17,500 nucleotides of DNA from Chrysomallon squamiferum (GCA_012295275.1 CM022677.1:16045128-16062627); one strand, 5' to 3'; positions 1-10,250 are shown, counted from the first letter of the stretch. Notes: generated by a model not told the origin, from the sequence alone. Program-made: numbers and translations.

Positions 1-277
1 AAACAAACAAAAAGTAAATAAATAAATAATTAAAAACCTTACAGTTCAGCATTTCTCATAAAATGACTTTAATATTTCTGTGTGCCTAGATTTACAAAAA
101 AAAATGTGTGCTTCCTGATAATTTTTTGAATATTAATTTCTGAAGCATTTTTAACGTCACACTTGCCAAAAATTAATCAAAGTAGACAGAATGGGGCTTC
201 CATATTTTTTCTAAAATTTGAAATTTCATTGCAGAATTTATTTTCTTCTTTTCTGTTTCTTAAACTTAATATTTTTT

Positions 278-280
<3 letters not shown>
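1..280. other. AT-rich non-repetitive DNA, no gene seen
   Basis: This is AT-rich sequence with short A and T runs. No open frame of convincing composition, splice-supported exon, RNA gene or known repeat can be recognised. It runs directly into the TA array that follows. Confidence 0.6.

Positions 281-316
<36 letters not shown>
281..316. repeat. (TA)18 microsatellite
   Basis: A pure TA dinucleotide run of 36 bp. A frame crossing it translates as alternating Y and I, which is repeat translation and not a protein. Confidence 0.97.
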
Positions 317-320
<4 letters not shown>

Positions 321-360
321 TTAGATCTGCAGCCAAACTGAATTATTTTAACTTTATATT

Positions 361-428
361 ACAATATCTGTATCTATCTGTATCTATTTATCTTTCTATC
401 TATCTCTCTATCTATCTACCTCTATATA
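361..428. repeat. Degenerate TATC/TCTG tetranucleotide array
   Basis: An imperfect TATC-based array with TCTG, TTTC and TACC variants, typical of an old, mutated tetranucleotide microsatellite. It lies about 45 bp after the TA run. Confidence 0.85.
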
Positions 429-478
429 TGCATTAATTTATTATAATCTGTTTTATTTACTATTACTATTATGACCAA

Positions 479-530
479 TTATTATTACTACTACTACTAC
501 TACTATTATTACTATTATTACTTTTATTAT
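479..530. repeat. ATT/ACT trinucleotide array
   Basis: An imperfect trinucleotide array alternating ATT and ACT units, with a small pure (ACT) core in the middle. Read on the minus strand it is AGT/AAT, the same chemistry as the long AGT arrays further along the window. Confidence 0.9.
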
Positions 531-564
531 CACCATAACTGTTTTGAATTTACCACTATAAAGT

Positions 565-581
565 TATATATATATATATAT
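565..581. repeat. Short (TA)8 run
   Basis: A 17-bp TA dinucleotide run inside AT-rich DNA, followed by TTTCTA repeats and T tracts up to about 645. Confidence 0.9.
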
Positions 582-1039
582 TTGATAGTTTCTTAATTCT
601 ATTTCTATTTCTATTTCTTTTTTTTTTCTTTTTTTTTTCTTTTTTAATAAAATCTGCTTTCATGTTTGCTTGTGCCAAATTTCTGAAAGTAAAGTACAGA
701 CTCAATTAATAATGTATAAACTGATTCTAAAATCTGCCATGTGCATTTTTAGTTCATATCAACAAATTCTCTGAAATTTCTGTTTCTGCTACTGTATCTC
801 TCTCTGTAGATGCTTATACTGTTAATAATTATAATGTTATTCGAATTTGTGGGATTTTTTTTTTTTGCTTAGAAATCAAAAAGTCTGTAAGCTAACTATA
901 TATGATAATAATATGACTGTTAATTATTAATTTAGGCTCATTTTTTCTATTTTTTAAACGGCTTTAGTTTTGTTATGAATTAGGTTTGGGAAGTTCTCAG
1001 TTTTTAATAACAACATTTTTTAACAGTTTTTAATATCTT
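582..1039. other. AT-rich DNA with T tracts, no gene seen
   Basis: Mostly non-repetitive AT-rich sequence with T tracts (about 615-645 and 855-866). I see no coding signature, no RNA gene and no transposon ends. Confidence 0.55.
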
Positions 1040-1080
1040 TTTTATTTATTTATTTATTTATTTATTTATTTTATTTTTAT
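1040..1080. repeat. (TTTA)n microsatellite
   Basis: About ten tandem TTTA units with slight decay at the right end. The same motif recurs at 4451 and 7255. Confidence 0.93.
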
Positions 1081-1572
1081 TATATTGTTGTTTTTTTTTA
1101 ATTTTTTTTTAAACAAATAGTTGATATTCAAAATAGATATAAAATGTTAATTGTTACTAATTTGTATTCCTTTTAAGATATATTCATTTTTAAAATGATT
1201 GATTAATTCATTACATGTAACATGCAAGTTATAAATCGTATTAAATACTGAATTCTTTCTTAAAATTTCTCGATGCATAATGTATATTAATATATAATAT
1301 GTTGTTGTTATTATGGCTATCAGTTGCATTAGTTTTTATTTATAAAATAAATAAAAATATAAAATACCTTACTTGTGGAAAAAAAAGTACTATTGTTTAC
1401 TCAGAATTCAAATACTTTATAATTATATAATTATATATATATATATATATATATGTTTTATATAAACTGAATTTAATAATCTTTATTATTCATGTAAAAA
1501 TTATTTTGTATTGTCTACATTAGTATAAGTGATACTTTTAATCTCATTATTTTATATATATATTTTTTCTTA
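1081..1572. other. AT-rich DNA with (TA)12, no gene seen
   Basis: AT-rich non-repetitive sequence containing a TA run at 1431-1454. A 60-residue open frame on the minus strand (1147-1329) has no recognisable domain, and its length is expected by chance in such AT-rich DNA only if stops happen to be missed; I do not call it a gene. Confidence 0.55.
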
Positions 1573-1632
1573 ATTTTAATTATTATTAATTATTATTATA
1601 TTATTATTATTATTATTATCATTATTATTATT
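1573..1632. repeat. Imperfect ATT array
   Basis: An ATT trinucleotide array interrupted by AATT and ATC variants. It is followed by T-rich sequence to about 1684. Confidence 0.85.
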
Positions 1633-1831
1633 TTATTTCTTTCTTTCTTTTTTTTTTCATTTATTTTTTTTTATTTTTTTTTAATCTATGTATATAAGAA
1701 ATAACTTAGAATCTGATACATATAGATAAAACATCATGTTGAAAATTGATATTTTTACCTGTGAATTAGAATATGAATGAAATGAGTTTTATATTTATCC
1801 CTTTAATTTCTTTTTTCTTTTTTCTTAAGCT

Positions 1832-1833
<2 letters not shown>

Positions 1834-1908
<75 letters not shown>
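1834..1908. repeat. (ATT)25 microsatellite
   Basis: A nearly pure ATT trinucleotide run of about 75 bp. It yields poly-L on the plus strand and poly-N on the minus strand in short open frames; neither has any flanking domain, so they are read as repeat translation. Confidence 0.96.
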
Positions 1909-1909
<1 letters not shown>

Positions 1910-1974
1910 TAACAAGAAGACAAAAATCACAAACGAAGCAGAACAACATTTCCCCATAAAAACAAAGGACCAAC

Positions 1975-2045
1975 AAAACAACAACAAAAAAAATAAAAAT
2001 AAAAGTAAATAAATAAATAAAAAAATAAAAATAAATAAAAATTAA
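1975..2045. repeat. A-rich AAAT/AAAAT tract
   Basis: A run of A with spaced T (AAAT, AAAAAT) and one AAGT variant. It is a low-complexity tract without coding character. Confidence 0.8.
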
Positions 2046-2106
2046 GAAACCATTGTAAAAATATAATAAAAACACCTTGAATGTATATGTATATATAACA
2101 AGTTTT

Positions 2107-2108
<2 letters not shown>

Positions 2109-2137
<29 letters not shown>
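2109..2137. repeat. Poly(T) tract, 29 bp
   Basis: An uninterrupted T run. It could be the reverse-strand tail of a retroposed element, but I see no recognisable element body or target duplication on either side. Confidence 0.9.
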
Positions 2138-2140
<3 letters not shown>

Positions 2141-2256
2141 TGTATTTTGAAATGGTCCCCTATGTTTTTCATGTTTCTTTTTTAACCTCTTAGTTGTCTT
2201 TTTTATATAATGCATTTTACGCAGTCATCAAAAAATCTCATTCGATGCTTCATGTA

Positions 2257-2278
2257 ATATATATATATATATATATAG
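2257..2278. repeat. (AT)n run
   Basis: A short pure AT dinucleotide run in AT-rich background. Confidence 0.9.
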
Positions 2279-2358
2279 ATATAAAAAATGGAATATTTTA
2301 ATGTCTGTACTGTTACTTGTTTTCCTTTGTTTTCAAATGTAAAACCTAGATTCTTATC

Positions 2359-2359
2359 A

Positions 2360-2397
<38 letters not shown>

Positions 2398-2403
2398 TTT
2401 TAT

Positions 2404-2439
<36 letters not shown>

Positions 2440-2441
2440 TT
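2359..2441. repeat. Interrupted (ATT)n microsatellite
   Basis: Two ATT runs separated by a T-rich, TTTA-containing interruption around 2398-2412. The poly-L frame over it is repeat translation. Confidence 0.94.
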
Positions 2442-2968
2442 TAAATTTGTTTTTAAAGAAAAAAGTTTTGTATTGTCTTTGAAGTATGTGGAATGGTTAT
2501 GGTATGTAAAAATAAATAAATACAAATTTATACATGTTCATATTTCGTTTTCTTTTGTTATTCTAGTATATAACATATATGTTAAGGCTATTTTATATAA
2601 ATAGATATATAGATAGATAGCAAGAGAGAGAGAGAGATAAAATACTTGTTCAGCAGTGAGAAAGAGTTGTCTTTCCTTCATCTTTAAATTTGTAGCAATG
2701 TTGTGAAAATCTGAAATTGGTAAAGTGAAAGGAATAGATTAAGCAATCATAAGTATCAAAGTAGTATAAACATTTAATGTCTGGAAAGTGAAAGGAATTT
2801 TTCCAGTATAATATGCATCTTATAGTAGATTGTATATCAATCTACAGTTTTATTTCTGTTTCTTAATTTAATAGCATAGTATTAATGATGAAGATGATAT
2901 TCATAATAATAACGACAACACCAATAGTGAAATGTACTAATGTACGCTTTTTTATATATTTATATGTG

Positions 2969-2970
<2 letters not shown>
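2442..2970. other. AT-rich DNA, no gene seen
   Basis: Largely unique AT-rich DNA. It includes a small GATA then GA run (about 2602-2638) and a near-identical pair of short direct repeats sharing AAAGTGAAAGGAA at 2722-2734 and 2785-2797. No coding or RNA feature is recognisable. Confidence 0.55.

Positions 2971-3004
<34 letters not shown>
2971..3004. repeat. (TA)n microsatellite
   Basis: A pure TA run preceded by TATGTGTATG and followed by a short CA/TG-rich stretch to about 3055. Together these form the kind of compound dinucleotide block seen again at 14661-15152. Confidence 0.95.
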
Positions 3005-3007
<3 letters not shown>

Positions 3008-3059
3008 TCACATGCACATGCATACACAAACACACGTGTAAATATATGTGTATGTATCT

Positions 3060-3330
3060 ACTTACCTGTCTCTCCACCTACCACCCTGAATGTGTGATTG
3101 TGTGTCTGTATATCTACCTACATACCTACTACCTCTCTACCCATCTGTCTGTCTGTCTGTCTATCTATCTAGCTAGCTAGCTACTTACATACCTACCTCT
3201 TTACAAACCTACTTATTTATCTACCTTCCTGCCTGTCTATGTATTCATCTGTCTACTTACCTACCTATCCATCTGTCTTTCTACCTGTCTATCTGTCAAT
3301 CTGTAATATCTATCTCATTCACATGCATAC
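3060..3330. repeat. Degenerate CTAC/CTGT/CTAT tetranucleotide array
   Basis: About 270 bp of 4-bp phased units drifting between TACC, TCTG, TCTA and CTAG. It includes a (CTAG) block at 3169-3183, which is self-complementary. This looks like an old tetranucleotide array with several secondary expansions. Confidence 0.88.
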
Positions 3331-3339
3331 ACTGAATAC

Positions 3340-3475
3340 AATAAAACGAAAAGAAAAGAGAAAAAATAATAAGGAAAAAGTGTTAAGAACAAATACATAT
3401 TCTGAGAAAAAAAAAAAACAAGAAAAGAAAAGAAAGAAACATCAAAGCAAAAACAAAACAGGAAGAAAAGTGATA
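3340..3475. repeat. Purine-rich AAAAG/AAAGA tract
   Basis: The + strand is strongly purine-rich, with A runs broken by single G and few pyrimidines. An open frame here is lysine-rich because of base composition, with no other protein signal. Confidence 0.75.
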
Positions 3476-3630
3476 TAAATAATCATAAACATTGAATCTG
3501 ATGAAGATAATCTGTACTCATTTGGGTGTCTGATACAAGCTTACAATACACAAGTGACACTAATCCGTTTGTTGTAGCTTACATCGTCTTTCCGTAATAT
3601 TACTTATGTGTAGTGGGAAAATATATCGTT

Positions 3631-3837
3631 AAAAAAAAAAAAAATAATAAAAAAAATAAAAATAAATAAAAATAAAAAAAAATAAAATAATAATAATAAT
3701 AATAATAAAATAATAATAATAAAATAATAATAATAAAGAAAAAAAAAAATAATTTTAAGAAAAATAAATAAAAAAATAAAAAAAAAAAAAAGATAAAAGA
3801 AAAAATAAAAAAATAATTTAAAAAAAAAAAAAAGAAA

Positions 3838-3870
<33 letters not shown>

Positions 3871-4007
3871 TAATAATAATAAAGAAAAAAAAATAATTTT
3901 AAGAAAATAAATTAAAAAAAAAAAAAATAAATAAAAAGATAAAAAAAAATAAGATAAAAGAAAAATATAAAAATAATTTAAAAAAAAAGAAAAAAAGAAA
4001 AATAAAA

Positions 4008-4051
<44 letters not shown>
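3631..4051. repeat. A/T composite tract with internal duplication
   Basis: About 420 bp made almost wholly of A, T and a few G on the + strand. A compound module, (AAT)n then AAAG, an A-run, TAATTTTAAG, A-rich DNA and TAATTTA followed by AGAAAAAT, occurs twice. Landmark pairs are AAAG at 3735/3881, AATTTTAAG at 3751/3895 and AAATAATTTA at 3811/3971. A third (AAT)n run closes the tract. The long F/Y/I/L frame on the minus strand is its translation and not a gene. Confidence 0.85.
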
Positions 4052-4171
4052 TTGAAGAGGATGTAATACCAATCTAGTTGCAAGATTTTTATGTATTTAT
4101 TAATACTTATTTTTAATTTTTTTAAATATCTTTGATTAGAATACTTATTTTATTCACCTGCAAGCCAGCCT

Positions 4172-4174
<3 letters not shown>

Positions 4175-4260
<86 letters not shown>
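4175..4260. repeat. (AG)43 microsatellite
   Basis: A pure AG run of exactly 86 bp with sharp unique edges on both sides. All-purine runs of this length are able to form triplex (H-DNA) structures; that is general knowledge and was not measured here. Confidence 0.98.
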
Positions 4261-4262
<2 letters not shown>

Positions 4263-4344
4263 ATACATAACTTATCTTTCCTTTATCGCTCTATTGTAAA
4301 ACTAAATATGCCATTAGTAACCTAACGATGTCGCATGTTATTAT

Positions 4345-4352
4345 TGACGTCA
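4345..4352. promoter_or_regulatory. CRE/ATF-like site 1 (TGACGTCA)
   Basis: A perfect 8-bp palindrome matching the full CREB/ATF consensus. It may be functional or chance; no promoter is identified nearby. Confidence 0.35.
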
Positions 4353-4362
4353 TATGTATTGT

Positions 4363-4370
4363 TGACGTCA
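4363..4370. promoter_or_regulatory. CRE/ATF-like site 2 (TGACGTCA)
   Basis: A second perfect full CRE octamer, 18 bp after the first (start to start). Both sit in a similar local context, ATTGACGTCAT versus GTTGACGTCAT, so a small local duplication is one explanation for the pair. Confidence 0.35.
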
Positions 4371-4450
4371 TGGTTTCTAAAAATATATGAAACTCGAATC
4401 AGTTTCGCTTCTTAATAAAGACAAAAGGAATTCGCGTTTGGTCTAAAAGG

Positions 4451-4453
4451 TAT

Positions 4454-4484
<31 letters not shown>

Positions 4485-4486
4485 TT
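4451..4486. repeat. (TTTA)9 microsatellite
   Basis: About nine tandem TTTA units, with a short decayed continuation to about 4507. Confidence 0.94.
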
Positions 4487-4507
4487 AGTGTATTTATTTG
4501 TTTGTTT

Positions 4508-4922
4508 TAAATGAAAACGTAATTTGTTTTCTTTGTGCTTCTAAATAATGACATTATAAAGACAAGATTTCCATTAACGAAAACACAATTCAACATTCGT
4601 TCTCACAATATTTGTTAACTACTATAGCATTCGTTTACTATAAAGGTTATGAACAGTATTAATACATAAATAAAAACAAAACGAAGAAAAAGAAAATCAC
4701 GATAAAAATAAATATCACAGTGAGCAGAACATGAAAAAACTACAATCTCAGTTTATAATCTATGGACGGCACAATATAATATTTATCTTTAACTATTAGA
4801 AGTCCCACAGAAGATTCGCTAGTATAAATATCAATAAATTCAGAAAGCAGGGACTATATTTCACACTAAATGACTGATCTGAGACTGAATTTCCCATTCA
4901 GTTTATCTAATAAGTTTCTAAA
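4508..4922. other. Unique AT-rich DNA, no gene seen
   Basis: About 415 bp of non-repetitive sequence. No domain-bearing frame, tRNA-like structure or transposon terminus could be recognised. Confidence 0.55.
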
Positions 4923-4923
4923 C

Positions 4924-4942
4924 TTTTTTTTTTTTTTTTTTT
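4924..4942. repeat. Poly(T) tract
   Basis: A T run of about 19 bp just before the (AT)27 array. Confidence 0.9.
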
Positions 4943-4956
4943 CAAAAAAGGAAAAA

Positions 4957-4958
<2 letters not shown>

Positions 4959-5012
<54 letters not shown>
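4959..5012. repeat. (AT)27 microsatellite
   Basis: A pure AT run of 54 bp joined within 20 bp to a degenerate AGT array. The open frame through both (Y/I then S/N-rich) is explained entirely by the two repeats. Confidence 0.97.
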
Positions 5013-5014
<2 letters not shown>

Positions 5015-5021
5015 CTGTAGA

Positions 5022-5215
5022 AGTAGCTCTAAAGGTAATGTTAAGGGTAATAGCAATATCAGCATTAGCAGTAATAACAGTAGTAGTACTAATATAAGTA
5101 GTAGTAGTAATACAAGCAGCAGTTATAATGTTACTATTAACGGTAATAGAATATCAGCAGTAGCAGTAGTTGCAGTAATAGTGGTAGCAGTAGTAGTAAC
5201 TGTAGAATTGAATCT
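5022..5215. repeat. Degenerate AGT trinucleotide array 1
   Basis: About 190 bp of AGT-phased units with frequent AGC, AAT, AAC and GGT variants. Composition and strand (AGT on +) match the arrays at 11101, 13205 and 13746. Confidence 0.9.
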
Positions 5216-5327
5216 TAGTATACAGAATAGCTGCATTAAGTATTTTCTTTCGTAAAAGTGTTATTATATTAAAACTTGAAAAAAACTGTCAGTGGGTGTG
5301 CAATCTACGGATGAATATTCGAAGGAA

Positions 5328-5466
5328 AAACAACAACATATAATAACAACAGCAATAACATCAACAACAATAATGATGATGATGATGGCTATGATAATAA
5401 TAATTATAACAACAACAGAACTAGCAGTGGTAATAGTAGTAATAGTAATAAATAAATAAATAAATA
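5328..5466. repeat. AAC/AAT/ATG/AGT mixed trinucleotide array
   Basis: Trinucleotide-phased DNA moving from AAC through ATG and AAT to AGT units, ending in a short (AAAT) run at about 5447-5467. Confidence 0.85.
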
Positions 5467-6000
5467 AAGTTTACGTGACGGTAATTTAGTTACTATAGTT
5501 ACTAAACTAATTTTGTATTCCATTACGCTCACATTGTGAAAAAACCAGTCGATTGCTTTAAGCGTTTGCGAAAACTCAACGATCGCCTAAACAAATTTTT
5601 TCTTTTTTTTTTTTTGTTTTTTTCATTAAAAAGCGAACTGTTGGTGTATATTTGGACTTTTAATGTTAATCAGGAGATTTATTTTGTGTAGAGAAACCAG
5701 AATTATCAGGAGAATGATAAACAAAGATAACACCGGATCGTCAGTGACTCTGAATTTAGTATGTAGATAAATTTCGAGGTTGGGGTTTAATTAAGATGTC
5801 AGTTTAACGACATCAGTAATTCTCTGTGTTGAACATAAACCAAGAGTTAGGGGTGTTATATTTTAATTATATATATATATAAAGAAGAGAAAGGGGAAAA
5901 AAAAGAAAAGAAAAACAAAGAAAGAAGTAAATGACTTAAAAATATACAGCGTTATAATTTTAATATTTAAAAAAATATTTATTCCTTTTATTGTTAGTTC
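5467..6000. other. Unique DNA with a palindrome, no gene seen
   Basis: Mixed-composition DNA with T and A tracts near 5595-5620 and 5880-5930 and a short (AT) run at 5868-5881. The most notable element is the palindrome at 5485-5506. No gene is recognisable. Confidence 0.55.
5485..5506. repeat. 22-bp near-perfect palindrome
   Basis: TTTAGT and ACTAAA arms surround a centre ACTATAGT that is itself palindromic. Only one symmetric pair mismatches. There is no spacer, so it would extrude as a cruciform and not as a looped RNA hairpin. Confidence 0.8.
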
Positions 6001-6031
6001 TAAAAATTGCTCCAATATACATGTATGTATA

Positions 6032-6174
<143 letters not shown>

Positions 6175-6458
6175 GGCGCCATTTCTCGGTCCTTAAACAG
6201 TCTTTCAAGTGCAATTTTGATGGAGGTCTCACACAAGCGTTTTTTTTTTTTTTTTTTTTTTCTTTTTTTCTTTCTTTCTTTTTTCATTTTCTGTTCGGTT
6301 AACTCACATTAAACAGAAGACGACTGCAATGTGGCATTTCTCTTCAAAATTAATCTCTTGAGTGTCGTCATGTTTTGTCATCCGTGTGACGTCACATCTT
6401 CTCAGCCGAACAGCTTATTAGTTCAAATAACAAATGGCGTCCTCTGTATAAGCTGAAC

Positions 6459-6460
<2 letters not shown>
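6175..6460. other. Unique segment between two SSRs, with a CRE palindrome
   Basis: Mixed sequence with more C and G than its surroundings. It holds a T tract (6240-6261) and a CRE-type palindrome. No exon or RNA gene is recognised. Confidence 0.5.
6385..6396. promoter_or_regulatory. 12-bp CRE/ATF-like palindrome
   Basis: TGTGACGTCACA is a perfect 12-bp palindrome containing the full TGACGTCA octamer, and its flanks match the preferred CREB context better than the two sites near 4350. Function is unproven. Confidence 0.4.

Positions 6461-6516
<56 letters not shown>
6461..6516. repeat. (GA)n microsatellite
   Basis: A GA run of about 50 bp ending in GGAGAGA, then AT-rich DNA. Confidence 0.96.
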
Positions 6517-6517
<1 letters not shown>

Positions 6518-7255
6518 TATTTATATATTGACTTTATTTTTTATTTTCTGTATTCTTTATTATTTTTTATTTTTTTCTTATGACTTTGTTTTTTTTTGTT
6601 GTTTTTTTTTTTTTTTTTTCACTTTTTCACTTATTTAATATTATTAATTTTTTCCCTTTCTTTTATTATTTTTTATTATTACTTTTCGTTTTTTATTCTC
6701 ATCTTTTAAATTTCTTTTCTTTCGTTTTTTTCTTTAATTCATTCACTTTTATTTATCGATTCTTTTTTCAGTTTTCCATTCATTACTTCACTTTTTTTTC
6801 TTTTTCCTTTACTTAAAAAAAAAAAATAAATAAATAAATAAAAAAAAATTCCATTGTTTTGTTGCTTGTGCTGTTCTTCTTTTTGTTCATTCCTCCTTTT
6901 GTGATTTCATTTCCTTTTATTACTGTAGCCTTTAAAATAGTATTTATGAAAATACAAAAGAAAAAAAAAAAGAAATTAGAAAAAAATATGTTTCTTTGTT
7001 TCAAGTCATCCATTTTTTTTTCTCTTTTTTTCTCTTTTTTTTCTTTCTTTTTAACCTTTTATTTATTTTTGATTATATTTTTTCTTTCATTACACTGAAT
7101 ATTTTTTTTGTTTTTTCTTTTGTTTTTACTGGGGCTTTTTTTTCTTCTGTTTTCAAGTTCAGTATTTTTATCCCTTTCGTTTTTCAATTAGTTCTTTCAT
7201 TTCCTTTACTTGTTTTCAGCCATTTATTTTCATTTTTTTTTTTTAAATGTTCTCT

Positions 7256-7294
<39 letters not shown>

Positions 7295-7380
7295 TTTGTT
7301 TGTTTGTTTATTTTTAATTTTAATTTTTGTTTTTTATTTTGTCAAATTTGCAAAGATAAACTGATTTTATTTTATATTTA
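6517..7380. repeat. T-rich, strongly strand-biased tract
   Basis: About 860 bp in which the + strand is dominated by T with interspersed C, broken by one A-rich patch (6815-6850), another at 6957-6975, and a (TTTA) run at 7255-7312. Several F-rich frames on + reflect this bias only. No transposon ends or tail signals were found. Confidence 0.8.
7255..7312. repeat. (TTTA/TTTG)n microsatellite
   Basis: About eleven TTTA units followed by three TTTG units inside the T-rich tract. Confidence 0.93.
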
Positions 7381-7388
7381 CTTATAGC

Positions 7389-7805
<417 letters not shown>

Positions 7806-8135
7806 ATGAGAAACGGTAATGATGAATTAAAACATAATAATAATGATGATGATGATGATGATAATATAATCTGTGATGAGTTAAAACATGATGATAATCA
7901 TGATGATGATGATAATATAATCTGTGATGAATTAAAACATGATGATAATCATGATGATGAGATGATGATAAAATCTGTGATAATTATGATGGTTATGATT
8001 ATGATAATAATGTAATGTGCAATGATGATTGTGATCAAGATGATGATAATTGTGATAATAATGTATGATAATGATGATATTATAATGCGGGATGTTGATG
8101 ATAAAAAAAAGCATCATGATGATGATTAGTCAACA
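7806..8135. repeat. GAT array with ~51-54-bp repeated units
   Basis: GAT/AAT-phased DNA. Three longer units start at 7821, 7875 and 7926 (54, 51 and 53 bp), each with GATGA(A/G)TTAAAACAT, a GAT run and ATAATCTGT or a close variant. The array then decays to mixed GAT to about 8128. An ATG-started frame reads DELKH-(D/N)n-NIIC twice in phase before its phase shifts; the unit is repeat DNA and I do not call a protein. Confidence 0.85.
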
Positions 8136-8270
8136 ACTACAACCACAATACTAACAGTTATAGAAAGAACAGCGACAACCACAACGATTATCTTCGTTCA
8201 TTTATAAAGTAACGAGCAAACGAAAATAAAATTAAAACAAAAATTACCGTGCTATTTACAAATAATAATG

Positions 8271-9069
<799 letters not shown>

Positions 9070-9482
9070 GACCGACTGATTCTGAGTGACTGGCTCTAAG
9101 ATGAATGACTAAATATCAGACTGACTAAATGATCACCTGACTAATTGACTGCCTTACTGACTGACTACGATATTGGCCGATTCTCCGACTATCTCGAACT
9201 AACTGATTAACTGACTCAGAGACTACGAATTTCAGTGACTAAATTGACTTACTGTGAAATTCAGTGATTACTTACTGTGAATTTCAGTGACTAACTGACT
9301 TACTGTGAATTTCAGTGACTAACCGACTTACTGTGAATTTCAGTGACTGACTTACTTACTGTGAATTTCAGTGACTAACTGACTTATTGACTGTGAATTT
9401 CAGTGACTAACTGACTTACGTACTGTGAATTTCATTGACTGATTAACTATGATATTAGCTGACTATGAGAATGTCTGACTAT
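9070..9482. repeat. CTGA-based satellite, left arm
   Basis: Degenerate (CTGA)n/(GACT)n DNA. From 9251 it contains seven copies of a longer motif with the core ACTGTGAATTTCAGTGACT. Core starts are 9251, 9274, 9302, 9330, 9358, 9390 and 9422, giving spacings of 23, 28, 28, 28, 32 and 32 bp. The same CTGA chemistry resumes at 10261 after the inserted element. Confidence 0.88.
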
Positions 9483-9601
9483 TAGGGGTCCGAAAACCGG
9501 CAAATACCTGTTTTAGTAATTGATTGGGTAATACCGTTACCGAAGCACCAATACCGGTTTTCTGAATTTTAACGAGTTTTGTTGAGAGATATGTTAGTTG
9601 T

Positions 9602-9619
9602 TAACATAAGATTATGTTA
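9602..9619. repeat. Small hairpin inside the element
   Basis: TAACATA and TATGTTA arms of 7 bp flank a 4-nt loop AGAT. It is AT-rich and weak. Confidence 0.5.
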
Positions 9620-9624
9620 GTATT

Positions 9625-9840
9625 CAGGTGTTGCTAGCGTGCCTTCATATGCGAGTTCGATTCTCGTCTGTTCAGTGTTCCACGTTTACCTGTTTGATTG
9701 CTGACCTGTGTGCCATCCTAAGTCATTTTGGCGACTAGTCATAAGGGATTGGCTCCTGCTTTTCGGTTGTCGCCCAAGACACTAGATGTTTTGTGTTTTA
9801 TAAAGTCATACTTCTCGAGTATCGAGGAATGAATCAGAAT
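9625..9840 (+). repeat. tRNA-derived (SINE-like) segment within the transposon
   Basis: At 9651-9667 the sequence has exact tRNA T-arm geometry: stem GCGAG, 7-nt loop TTCGATT, stem CTCGT (one G-U pair). The overlap with a pol III B box is clear. Upstream GCTAGCGTGCC resembles the D-arm/A-box part of a tRNA but is shortened, and no acceptor pairing is evident. A non-repetitive body follows. I read it as a decayed tRNA-derived SINE or a tRNA-like piece captured by the transposon. The boundaries are approximate. Confidence 0.4.
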
Positions 9841-10189
9841 TTCTCAAAAGTTGCAAAACATGTGATGTGTACATTTTGGATAATAAACGTAAGTGTTACA
9901 ATTTCTTTGTTTCGTTTTTTATAAAATTCGCATCCACATTTCTTCCTGTTTTTTATTACATGTACATTTTTTATATACCTTTTGTAACCAATTTAAATTC
10001 TATAAAGGTTCATTTCACGATTTTTTTCTGAAGAGAGGTAGGAAAAGGAGGATAATGAATAATGTAGTCAGATGAGTGTCAAATAATAAATAAAATGAGT
10101 TTGCGTAAGAGAAAACAGTGTCCACAAAACCCCATAAGTACCTTTTCCTATTGCACAAACTAACTAAAACCGGTATTGAGAATATCTGT

Positions 10190-10250
10190 CGGTAATTTAC
10201 CGGTACCGATATTATCGGTAATTTACCGGTTTCGATATTATCGGTAATTT
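10190..10250. repeat. 26-bp subterminal tandem repeats
   Basis: CGGTAATTTACCGGT followed by a CGATATTAT-type segment recurs with an exact 26-bp period (starts 10190, 10216 and 10242), making 2.3 copies. GGTAATTTACC is a near-palindrome, so each unit could pair with itself. Position just inside the right end fits transposase-binding subterminal repeats of hAT elements (inference). Confidence 0.8.

Larger units (their letters stand above)
4261..4450. other. Unique segment with two CRE-type octamers
   Basis: Non-repetitive DNA of mixed composition between two microsatellites. It contains two perfect copies of the CRE/ATF palindrome TGACGTCA. No transcription start or exon can be assigned. Confidence 0.5.

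Noticed and set aside
2109-2137. Poly(T) as the tail of a minus-strand retroposon
   Set aside because: No element body or target-site duplication is visible; long T and A runs are common throughout the window.
3604-4083. 159-residue minus-strand open frame rich in F, Y, I and L
   Set aside because: It is the translation of an A/T-only repeat tract with few chances for a stop in that phase; no domain or normal amino-acid mix.
9625-9700. Functional tRNA gene
   Set aside because: Only the T-arm is well formed; the D-arm is shortened and no acceptor stem closes.
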